From Nitrosomonas sp. (GTDB lineage Bacteria; Pseudomonadota; Gammaproteobacteria; Burkholderiales; Nitrosomonadaceae), in assembly GCA_024281825.1 (NCBI GenBank), contig JAMWZY010000003.1, forward strand, positions 220,587-284,586: a stretch of 64,000 bases of DNA, read 5' to 3'. Position 1 is the stretch's first letter, and every line of letters starts with the position of its first letter. The translations under genes were made by a program, and so were the position numbers. The notes under the pieces are model-generated. The model saw only the letters and a program-made list of their open reading frames with translations, made no database searches and had not been told where the DNA came from. Shown one piece after another: positions 30,286-42,243 of the stretch.

Positions 30286-31278
30286 ATGACTCAGACTTCA
30301 TCCGTTCATAGTAATAAGCCTATTGCAAACCTGTCGCTTGATTTGGATAATGAATGGGCATATCTGAAAACACATGAAAATCCAGAGTGGGAAACTTATC
30401 CATCTTACTTGGATGTAGTGATTCCTAGAATACTGGATACTTTAGCGACGCGAAATTTGAGAATCACCTTTTTTGTCGTGGGTCAGGATGCCGCGCTTGA
30501 GTACAATCGCCATGCGCTTTCACAATTAGCAAACGCTGGACATGAAATAGGCAATCATTCGCTCAAACATGAGCCTTGGCTACATTTATTTTCCGAGGCA
30601 GAACTAGAGCATGAATTGGCCGAAGCTGAGCATTACATCCAAGCAGCAACTGGACATAAACCAACAGGATTTCGTGGCCCTGGTTATAGTCAATCTTTTA
30701 CACTACTGCGTGTATTGCATCGTCGTGGTTATGTTTACGATGCTAGCTCACTACCCAGCTTTATAGGCCCACTTGCACGGGCCTATTATTTCGCTACGGG
30801 ACAATTCGGCGCAGAACAACGTGAAAGACTGAATCGCTTATTCGGTAGCTGGAAAGATGGGCTTAGACCACTAAAACCCTATCGTTGGTCTTTTGACCAG
30901 ACGACTCTACTTGAAATGCCAGTTACCACTTTCCCTATATTTCGGGTACCCATTCATTTAAGCTATGTCATGTTTCTTGCTGGATTTTCTCCAGCATTAG
31001 CAAAAGCCTATTTTTACACGGCCCTGTGGAGTTGTCGAATACTTGGCGTAGAACCTTCGATTTTACTCCACCCGTTGGATTTTCTTGGTGGCGAGGATGT
31101 GCCTCGATTAAAGTTTTTTCCTTCCATGAAAATGTCAAGTGAAGAAAAAATCAATATTGTCGAGTATTGCTTAGATAATTTGACCAATCTTTTTGATGTA
31201 AAAACAGTTGGTGAACATGCAGCAATAGTTAACAATCGACAAAACTTAATCCAAGTAACTCCAAGTAATCCCTCATGA
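30286..31278 (+). CDS. Polysaccharide deacetylase family protein
   Basis: A 330-residue NodB-homology (CE4-type) protein that would remove N-acetyl groups from a glycan or glycolipid. The catalytic/metal motif DLDNEW has Asp19/Asp21, and the His-x3-His motif is His91-Ser-Leu-Lys-His95. The RGPG motif (FRGPGYSQSFTLLRVL) and YDASSLPS are present. The C-terminal HPLDFLGGED segment carries the last conserved His-Pro pair. There is no signal peptide, so it probably acts in the cytoplasm on a lipid-linked sugar. It lies between wecB and a GT2 gene with minimal spacing, so GlcNAc- or ManNAc-derived intermediates are the plausible substrates. Confidence 0.88.
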   Translation: MTQTSSVHSNKPIANLSLDLDNEWAYLKTHENPEWETYPSYLDVVIPRILDTLATRNLRITFFVVGQDAALEYNRHALSQLANAGHEIGNHSLKHEPWLHLFSEAELEHELAEAEHYIQAATGHKPTGFRGPGYSQSFTLLRVLHRRGYVYDASSLPSFIGPLARAYYFATGQFGAEQRERLNRLFGSWKDGLRPLKPYRWSFDQTTLLEMPVTTFPIFRVPIHLSYVMFLAGFSPALAKAYFYTALWSCRILGVEPSILLHPLDFLGGEDVPRLKFFPSMKMSSEEKINIVEYCLDNLTNLFDVKTVGEHAAIVNNRQNLIQVTPSNPS

Positions 31279-31308
31279 GATATCGCTTACCTAAAACTAG
31301 GAGAAGAA

Positions 31309-32076
31309 ATGCTAGATAAAAAAATTACTGTAATGATGCCCGCATATAATGAAGAAAAGGATCTTCCAGGATTACTTGATCGAATTCAAAATGCAATGAA
31401 TGAATGGGCAAACTATCAGATTCTTGTCGTAGACGATGGATCGCATGATCGTACTGCACAAATCGTCAATGAAGCGGCTACTCGAATGCCTGCAAAGTTA
31501 ATACAACACCCACAAAATATGGGATTGGGGGCAGCCATGAGAACTGGGCTTAAAGCTGCTGCACAAGATAGTGATGTAGTTGTAACATTGGACGCTGACA
31601 ACTCTCAAGACCCGATGTTAATTAAGAGTATGGTTGAGCGACTTGGAGAGGGCTTTGATGTGGTGATTGCATCCAGATTCCAACCTGGCGCTCAAGAAAT
31701 AGGAGTGCCTCCGTTTCGTATTTTTCTCAGCCATGTTGCTAGCGCTGGTATTCGTACACTTGTTGGATATCAAGGTGTAAGAGATTACACATGTGGATTT
31801 CGCGCCTATAAAGCAGAAACATTGCGTCATCTGATCCAAACTTTTGGTGATCATTTTATCCGTGAAAATGGCTTTTCCTGCATGTTCGAATTGTTACTGA
31901 ATCTGCGCTCTCTTAACGCACGTGCCTCAGAAATTCCTCTAATTTTGCGATACGACTTGAAAGAGGGAGCAAGTAAAATGCGTATCTTACGTACTATGTG
32001 GCGTTATGTCGTCACACTGACACGTGGTTATCTACCAATTTCCTGGCGAGCGGCCCCAAAACAAAGCGGAGCATAG
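31309..32076 (+). CDS. Family 2 glycosyltransferase (dolichyl-phosphate-mannose-synthase-like)
   Basis: A 255-residue GT-A enzyme. It has VMMPAYNEEKDLPGLL at the N-terminus, VVDDGSHDRT, and VVTLDADNSQDP carrying the DxD metal motif. No transmembrane helices are obvious at the C-terminus, so it is the soluble type that transfers a sugar to a lipid carrier. AGGAGAAGA lies six bases before ATG 31309. The FAD gene begins one base after its stop, which shows tight coupling. Confidence 0.88.
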   Translation: MLDKKITVMMPAYNEEKDLPGLLDRIQNAMNEWANYQILVVDDGSHDRTAQIVNEAATRMPAKLIQHPQNMGLGAAMRTGLKAAAQDSDVVVTLDADNSQDPMLIKSMVERLGEGFDVVIASRFQPGAQEIGVPPFRIFLSHVASAGIRTLVGYQGVRDYTCGFRAYKAETLRHLIQTFGDHFIRENGFSCMFELLLNLRSLNARASEIPLILRYDLKEGASKMRILRTMWRYVVTLTRGYLPISWRAAPKQSGA

Positions 32077-32077
32077 A

Positions 32078-33439
32078 ATGATTAAGGATACTGATGGCGC
32101 TAAAATTTCCAAAAATATGGAAAACTCCAGTACTGCTGTCATCGGAGGAGGAATTAGCGGCTTAGCAATTGCTTACTGGCTTTCAAAAAAGGGTACACCT
32201 GTAACTCTGTATGAAGCATCTGATCAATTAGGCGGGCTAGGGACCTTCTTTCAATATCGCAATGTTTCTCTTGAAAAATTTTACCATTGTATGCTGCCTA
32301 GCGATAAACATCTTCTAGGTCTTCTGCGAGAAATCGATTTAGAAAATAAAGTTTATTGGAAAGACACTAGCTTTGGTTTCATGCACAAAGGAGAATTATA
32401 CGGCCTTAATACTCCACTTGAATTGTTATGTTTTCGTCCATTATCATTTATAGACAGATTTAGAGTCGGCTTAACTGGTTTATGGGGTAGCATTTGCTCG
32501 CCCAACGGATTAGATGAAGTAACATGTGTTGAGTGGCTTAGCCGTCTTTCAGGAAAAAGAGCATTCGAAACATTCTGGAAACCTATGCTGCAAGCCAAAT
32601 TTGGTGATCGATATCATGAAGTTCCAGCACTTTGGTTCTGGACACGCTTCAATCGCGAGAAAGGCGGCAATAAAAAAGAATGCAAAGGTTATATTCACGG
32701 CGGTTATCGGCGTATTGTAGAAGCTTTGTCTGAATCGATCAAAGCGCAAGGAGGCACAATTAAACTCCAAGCTTCGATAGAAAAGGTAGATTTGAATGCT
32801 GAGGGTCGGCTTTCGGTACTAATTCCTCATTCTGAGGTAGAAGTATTTGATCGTGTAGTTATCACAACACCAATCTCTTTCTTCAATAAAGCAATAAGTG
32901 GCAATCGATTAGCCGAAGAATGCCCGAAAATTGACGATACTATTGACATGCAAGGAGTAATTAATGCTGTTATTATGCTTCGCCGTGGTTTCACTAAGCA
33001 CTATTGGGTAGCTGCGATTGATGAAGATATACCGTTCCAAGGAATAGTAGAAAGTACAACTCTTCTTGAAAAATCAGATACAGCCGGAATGCATTTGATT
33101 TATCTGATGAATTATATACATCGCACTGACGCACTCTTTAATAAACCAGAGCATGAGATTCTTGATAACTATGTTGTTGGATTGAAAAAGCTTTTTCCAG
33201 ATCTTCAAGATGAGGATATTGTTGATCGTTTCTTGTTTCGAGCACCTTATGTAGAACCTTTATATACTATAGGTTATCAGAAGCGTAAACCACCTACCGT
33301 ACTCATACCGGGAAAACTGTATATGGTAACAACAGCACAAGTTTATCCGGATGTAACTTCATGGAATGGATCTGTTGGTTTAGCTCAAAAAGTTGTGGAT
33401 CAAATTTTGAAAGATTTTTGCAAAATTCGTGATATCTAA
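32078..33439 (+). CDS. FAD-dependent NAD(P)-binding oxidoreductase (amine-oxidase/UGM-like)
   Basis: 453 residues. The N-terminal Rossmann FAD site is VIGGGISGLAIAYWLSKKG followed by VTLYEASDQLGGLG. Middle motifs include KFYHCMLPSD and KPMLQAKFGDRY, as in oxidoreductases of polysaccharide clusters related to UDP-galactopyranose mutase and protoporphyrinogen oxidase. The start is ATG 32078 because GGAG at 32068-32071 is six bases upstream; the frame is open further back into the glycosyltransferase gene. The last gene of the cluster, it ends 70 bases before an IS3 element. Its substrate is likely a nucleotide sugar or lipid-linked sugar, not proven. Confidence 0.85.
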   Translation: MIKDTDGAKISKNMENSSTAVIGGGISGLAIAYWLSKKGTPVTLYEASDQLGGLGTFFQYRNVSLEKFYHCMLPSDKHLLGLLREIDLENKVYWKDTSFGFMHKGELYGLNTPLELLCFRPLSFIDRFRVGLTGLWGSICSPNGLDEVTCVEWLSRLSGKRAFETFWKPMLQAKFGDRYHEVPALWFWTRFNREKGGNKKECKGYIHGGYRRIVEALSESIKAQGGTIKLQASIEKVDLNAEGRLSVLIPHSEVEVFDRVVITTPISFFNKAISGNRLAEECPKIDDTIDMQGVINAVIMLRRGFTKHYWVAAIDEDIPFQGIVESTTLLEKSDTAGMHLIYLMNYIHRTDALFNKPEHEILDNYVVGLKKLFPDLQDEDIVDRFLFRAPYVEPLYTIGYQKRKPPTVLIPGKLYMVTTAQVYPDVTSWNGSVGLAQKVVDQILKDFCKIRDI

Positions 33440-33546
33440 CTAAAAAACCTTATAGATTAAGAAACTCGATGACTCTCTCGGTAACCGCAATTTAAATGTC
33501 GTGAGGTATGCTGACTTTCATGGAGTCCGAAGTTTCATAAAATGAG

Positions 33547-33864
33547 ATGAAATGGAGGATGAATATGGAATTACTCCGCACACAATATAGTCAGGAATTT
33601 AGGGAGCAATCAGTTCAGTTTTTCAAAGAAAGTGGATTGACTCTGGTTGAAGCAGCAAAACGACTGTCGTTACCCAAGGGGACACTAAAAAACTGGGTTT
33701 ATGCTAACAAACGAGGAGAACTCGCTACAGTAAGCAAGCATCAGAAGCCGCTGACTGAACTTGAGTTAGAGCTATCCAGAGTCAAGCGTGAGTTAGCAGA
33801 AGTGAAGCTGGAACGTGATTTTATAAAAAAGTGTGCGACGTATTTTGCCAAGGGGTCGCGGTGA
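33547..33864 (+). CDS. IS3-family transposase OrfA
   Basis: 105-residue helix-turn-helix protein. It has YSQEFREQSVQFFKESG, the HTH (LTLVEAAKRLSLPKGTLKNW) and a leucine-zipper-like C-terminus (LELELSRVKRELAEVKLERDF). A likely true start is MELLRTQYS, preceded by GGAGG. The slippery A6G at 33825-33831 lies where OrfB leaves the OrfA frame by -1, the usual programmed frameshift of IS3 elements. It still looks intact. Confidence 0.85.
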   Translation: MKWRMNMELLRTQYSQEFREQSVQFFKESGLTLVEAAKRLSLPKGTLKNWVYANKRGELATVSKHQKPLTELELELSRVKRELAEVKLERDFIKKCATYFAKGSR

Positions 33865-34740
33865 GATACGGCCTGATTGAGTTGATGCGACGAAGCTATC
33901 CGAATGCGCTCATGTGTCGGGTACTTGATGTTTCTGAGAGCGGTTTTCATGCTCAAAGAACGCGCCCGCTTTGTAAACGTAGGCGGGAGAATACAAGGCT
34001 GAAAATAGAAATACAAGCCGCACACCGCCGCACACGGGAGACCTACAGTACGAAGCGCTTGTATCATGACTTGGTGGATCACGGAGTGCAAACTACGCCC
34101 TATCGCGTTCGAACATTGCGCAAGAAATTGAATTTGCGCTGCAAGCAAAAACTGAAATTCAAAGTGACGACTGATTCCAGGCATAATTTACCGATTGCGC
34201 CCAATATTCTAAATCAGGGATTTACTGTCAAAGCACCCGGTAAAGTGTGGGTCAGTGACATTACTTACATTCTTACAAACGAAGGCTGGTTGTATTTGGC
34301 TGGTGTAAAAGATCTATTAAATGGCGAGTTGGTGGGTTATGCCATGAATGAGAGAATGACCAGGCATTGAGTTATACAAGCTTTGTTTCGTGCCACTGCA
34401 AATAAACATCCAGATAAAGACTCATTGCTCATTCAGACCAAGGTAGCCAAGGTGGATTCAACCGGTCGTCGCAACACATCTGATTATGGGGGTGTTTATG
34501 GGACGACCAGCAGGATGGATGCAAAAGTTGACGGGGAGATGGACGATGCGCTCGCCAGGTGCGCCGTCACTTCGCAACGAGATTGAGCGGTTATTTTGGG
34601 AGCAAATTGCAACTGGGATAACAAGCCATTCAAGAGATTACCGAATATATCGATCTTCTATAACAGGCAGCGTAAGCAGGAAAGATTAAGTTATCTGTCA
34701 CCAGCATAATTTACGCAGCGATACTATGCAAATCTAGTCG
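33831..34740 (+). pseudogene. IS3-family transposase OrfB, disrupted
   Basis: The DDE integrase reads from the -1 frame: GLIELMRRSYPNALMCRVLD, then VSDITYILTNEGWLYLAGV with the first catalytic Asp. TGA at 34368 interrupts it. In the same frame QALFRATANKHPDK follows, and after another shift HSDQGSQ (34430-34450) keeps the second Asp. IS30-type sequence then replaces the region with the catalytic Glu. The last part (EITEYI, YNRQRKQERLSYLSPA, YYANLV) resumes near 34625 in broken frames. Confidence 0.8.
34453..34620 (+). mobile_element. IS30-family left end and transposase N-terminal fragment
   Basis: Begins near GATTCAACCGGTCGTCGCAA (34455-34474), which resembles an IS30-type terminal repeat. 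ATG 34498 then opens MGRPAGWMQKLTGRWTMRSP, continuing GAPSLRNEIERLFWEQIATG, the N-terminus typical of one IS30 transposase subgroup. Similarity stops at about 34620, where IS3 orfB sequence resumes. Only about 40 residues remain. Confidence 0.65.
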
Positions 34741-35021
34741 CCGCTTAAACACATGGACTCCAGTTTTGACAGCACACACCAAAATACAAAAACTGCGGAA
34801 CTACAGGTTCCGATAGATCAATATTAACGGGCAAGGATAGTAGAAACTGATATCTCTCCAGAGAATGTCATGCGAATAACAAAAAACACAGTTCGATGGC
34901 TTTTTCGTATTTACTAGAGACGGCGAGAAATAATTTTTAGGAAGTAGTTAAGATATATACTTATATGAAAAATATCTCGAATATAGTAAGTATTTAATAC
35001 GAATAAGAGATTAAAAAAGAA

Positions 35022-35134
35022 CTTGGCAGCAACCTACTTTCACATGCGAATGCACACTATCATTGGCGCAGCTTCGTTTCACAATTCTGTTCGATATGGG
35101 AAGATGTGGTTCCAAAGCGCTATGACTACCAAGT
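35022..35134 (-). rRNA. rrf: 5S ribosomal RNA
   Basis: On the minus strand the sequence runs from CTTGGTAGTCATAGCGC through GGAACCACATCTTCCC and GAACAGAATTGTGAAACG to GTAGGTTGCTGCCAAG, about 113 nt. The 5' and 3' ends pair (CTTGGTAG with CTGCCAAG). Ends are set by this stem and are approximate. A T-run follows the 3' end. Confidence 0.9.
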
Positions 35135-35190
35135 ATGATCGGTAAATAATATTAACTATATTAATTAATATTAAAAGAATTAGTAAATAA

Positions 35191-38109
<2,919 letters not shown>

Positions 38110-38200
38110 TAACTTACTACATACTACAAATGTATCTTTTAATGCAATCATCCATTTTCATTGAAATATTGATTCAATGAATTTACCTTTCTTTCTAATT

Positions 38201-38211
38201 TTTAAAGAGCA
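38201..38211 (-). promoter_or_regulatory. boxA antitermination site in the 16S-23S spacer
   Basis: The minus strand reads TGCTCTTTAAA, matching the rRNA boxA consensus, between tRNA-Ala and 23S. It would load Nus factors to prevent premature termination in 23S. Confidence 0.7.
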
Positions 38212-38336
38212 ATAATCTATAATCTTATATCACATTAAACATCAAATGAATATAATTAACGAAATCATTTAATACTAAAACTACCATTATTCTTATCGAT
38301 TTTCAATATCTATAAAAACACGATAAAAATAATGAT

Positions 38337-38412
38337 TGGTGGAGGTGAACGGGATTGAACCGATGACCCCCTGCTTGCAAAGCAGGTGCTCTCCCAGCTG
38401 AGCTACACCCCC
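38337..38412 (-). tRNA. tRNA-Ala (TGC)
   Basis: 76-nt spacer tRNA with encoded CCA. The acceptor is GGGGGTG/CACCTCC with one wobble pair. The anticodon loop TTTGCAA carries TGC in stem CCTGC/GCAGG. The T arm is GGTTCAATCCC. Confidence 0.96.
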
Positions 38413-38420
38413 AATATTAC

Positions 38421-38497
<77 letters not shown>

Positions 38498-38572
38498 TTT
38501 TTACTAAGTCTTTGCGCATTCAATATTAATTTTTTGATTACTAATCGCCTGATTATTTCGATTACTATACAA

Positions 38573-40241
<1,669 letters not shown>

Positions 40242-40244
40242 TTT

Positions 40245-40255
40245 TTTAAAGAGCA
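40245..40255 (-). promoter_or_regulatory. boxA antitermination site in the rrn leader
   Basis: The minus strand reads TGCTCTTTAAA just before the 16S processing stem. It is the leader copy of the boxA element, also seen in the spacer. Confidence 0.7.
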
Positions 40256-40309
40256 TTCGCTACTGGCTTTGTTTCTTTACTTTGATGCTGCCAGGTAACG
40301 AGAAACGGA

Positions 40310-40337
40310 ATTATACAGACTCTTAATAATCGGTCAA
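40310..40337 (-). promoter_or_regulatory. rRNA operon sigma-70 promoter
   Basis: On the minus strand, -35 TTGACC (40337-40332), a 16-bp spacer and a consensus -10 TATAAT (40315-40310) are present. An A/T-rich UP-like stretch (AGCTTAAAAACTTC) lies upstream of -35. It is about 180 bases before the 16S 5' end. Confidence 0.8.
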
Positions 40338-40590
40338 GAAGTTTTTAAGCTGTACTGAATTGCCTCGGTTTCTCCAATGCATTTTCCATAGCAGTACTTG
40401 AACATCGTCTATACAGTAGAAAAAATTAGCGTAAGTGTAGGTATCGTGCCCACGTATAATAAACGTCTTACCTTGAAGTACGGCTCTTATAAAGCTAATT
40501 TAAAGCTTGGGGTACCGTAATGAAATACCCGCCTAGTCAAAAAATTTGACGCAGGTCTCATAAACCATATTCGTTATTACAACCATGATC
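40338..40590. other. Intergenic region between rrn promoter and IS3 element
   Basis: About 250 bases upstream of the rRNA promoter. It could contain further rrn promoters or Fis-type sites, but none could be assigned confidently. No coding sequence is seen. Confidence 0.35.
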
Positions 40591-40616
40591 TGGTCAAGTA
40601 AAACCGGACAACCCAG

Positions 40617-41310
40617 TTAAGCAACTTTTTTTACATTTTCAATTTCTACCTCATATTGATTTGGGCTCTTGTACCCCAAGTATGAGTGCAGTCGATGACT
40701 GTTATAAAACATGGAAATATAGTGCAACACATCTTGCTGAGCTGAGAAACGAGTTTGATAATGGCGCCAGTGGATTCGCTCCTGTTTGAGGCTGCCGAAA
40801 AAGCTTTCCGCCACAGCATTATCGAAACAATCGCCAGTGCGGCTCATACTACCCACAAAGCCGTGTATTTCCAGAAGCTTCCGGTGCTCCCTGCTGGCAT
40901 ATTGCGACCCGCGAGTCCTGCTGTACTATCAGTCCTGCTTGCGGCTGACGCTGCCAGATAGCCATTCTTAATGCATCACAAACCAGTCTGGCCTTCATTC
41001 TTGGACTCATGCTCCAGCCGACCACTTTCCTGGAAAATAAATCAATGACCACCGCCAGATACAGCCAGCCTTCCCGAGTCCAAATGTAAGTGATGTCGCC
41101 AACGTAGACTTGATTGGGGGCTGCAACATCAAACTGCCGATTTAGCTTGTTCTCAAATACCGGCTGTTTGTGATCGCTATGGGTTGTCACTTTGTATTTC
41201 CTGCGATGCTTGACTTGCACACCGGCTTCCCGCATCAGGCTTCGAGCTTTCCAGCGACCAACCGGATAACCCAGCGCATTCAGCGCCTTTCCGATTCTGC
41301 GGCTACCATA
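40617..41310 (-). pseudogene. IS3-family OrfB remnant in three frames
   Basis: After the break near 41335, the frame reads SSNYSYGSRRIGKALNALGY and RSLMREAGVQVKHRRKYK. It continues to VGDITYIWTREGWLYLAVVI (first Asp) and VVGWSM. A second shift falls at the second Asp (IVQQDSRV in place of IVHSDRGSQ). The other frame then gives SMSRTGDCFDNAVAESFFGS with the catalytic Glu, ending NQYEVEIENVKKVA. All DDE pieces are recognisable but not in one frame. Confidence 0.8.
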
Positions 41311-41330
41311 ACTATAATTGCTGGATTTTG

Positions 41331-41717
41331 CTATATCCAGAACCCTTCAAGTATTTCCTCGTGATGCTGGCGTTCAGAACAATTATCAACACACCGAACG
41401 TAATCATAGTAGGCGCTACGACTTACACCCATGAGTTGGCACATCAAGCCAACAGGATAGGTCTTTTTCCTTTGGGTAATGAACGAATACTTTTGCGCTT
41501 TCAACTGCCGGATTTCTTCCTGCTCTGGCGTCAGTTTCCCATTACCCCGGAATGGCTGATCAGCATCATCTACCTGGTATTCCCTGATCCACCTCCTCAA
41601 CATATTGGGCGTGATCTCAAGGTTTCGAGATACTTCTGACGTCGTGTGACCCTGATCCAATACCAGGCTGATCGCATCTAATTTAAATTCTTTTGTATAT
41701 TGTTTTCTCGTTACCAT
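41331..41717 (-). pseudogene. IS3-family OrfA fused to start of OrfB by deletion
   Basis: Starts at ATG 41717 (MVTRKQYTKEF) with GGAGGAAG ahead of it. HTH residues EVSRNLEITPNMLRRWIREYQ are intact. At EEIRQLKAQ the OrfA sequence jumps straight to KYSFITQRKKTYPVGLMCQL, the OrfB N-terminus. The usual leucine-zipper and frameshift region is therefore missing and the two are in one frame. A frameshift after HHEEILEG then ends it. Confidence 0.75.
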
Positions 41718-41774
41718 TTCTTCCTCCAATTAAGCTATTTTCTCTTAACTGGAGTGTCCGGTTTCAGTAAACCA

Positions 41775-42243
41775 TACATGGACGCCCACATTTGCCAAGC
41801 ATTCAATTGATGATTTTGAGAAGGTACGAGATTGCAGCCATACATTCATCATGAGCTATAAAGCTCATAAAGTGAATCGAGCCTGATAAGCTTCAGATCA
41901 CAATTTGCAACGCAATCAGTCATTTTTGAACGCTCAATCTCTAGGAAAAGCTAACCTTTAGAACGATTCAATTCAGCATACTTGAGTGAGTGATTACTTG
42001 CATAGTGGATTCATTTTTTTCATTTGGAACCAATGAAAATCAAGTATTTGGGGCTATCAATCACTGTAAAGCATCACCTGTATTGGCTTGATGTCTCAGC
42101 TCCTAAAAGACACCATTTACCAGGTCTTATCGTGTTTTTGATCGAATCTATTAACAGCTATGCTACCCCTCGATAAGCGTCGGATCATCTCTCTAAGAAA
42201 CTAGCAGCATTCTGAAAAGCCATGATTAAGTCTGGAGAATTCA
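41775..42243. other. Intergenic region upstream of the chemoreceptor gene
   Basis: About 470 bases with no supported gene. No IS3 inverted repeat or clear promoter was identified. Confidence 0.4.

Larger units (their letters stand above)
33509..34774 (+). mobile_element. IS3-family element, inactivated and carrying an IS30-type fragment
   Basis: Bounded by imperfect inverted repeats: 33509-33528 (TGCTG...TGGAGTCC) and 34755-34774 (GGACTCC...CAGCA). It contains orfA, a frameshifted orfB and, in the middle of orfB, the left end of an IS30-type element. The element is dead: orfB has an in-frame TGA at 34368, and the part with the catalytic Glu is missing. No target duplication was recognised. 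Confidence 0.8.
40591..41774 (-). mobile_element. Second IS3-family element, inactivated
   Basis: Bounded by 31-bp imperfect inverted repeats: 40591-40621 (TGGTCAAGTAAAACCGGACA...) and 41744-41774 (complement TGGTTTACTGAAACCGGACA...). Both end with CAGTTAAG. It is 1184 bp. It belongs to a different subgroup from the element at 33509, since neither the ends nor the proteins match. orfA and orfB are fused by a deletion, and orfB has two frameshifts. Confidence 0.85.
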
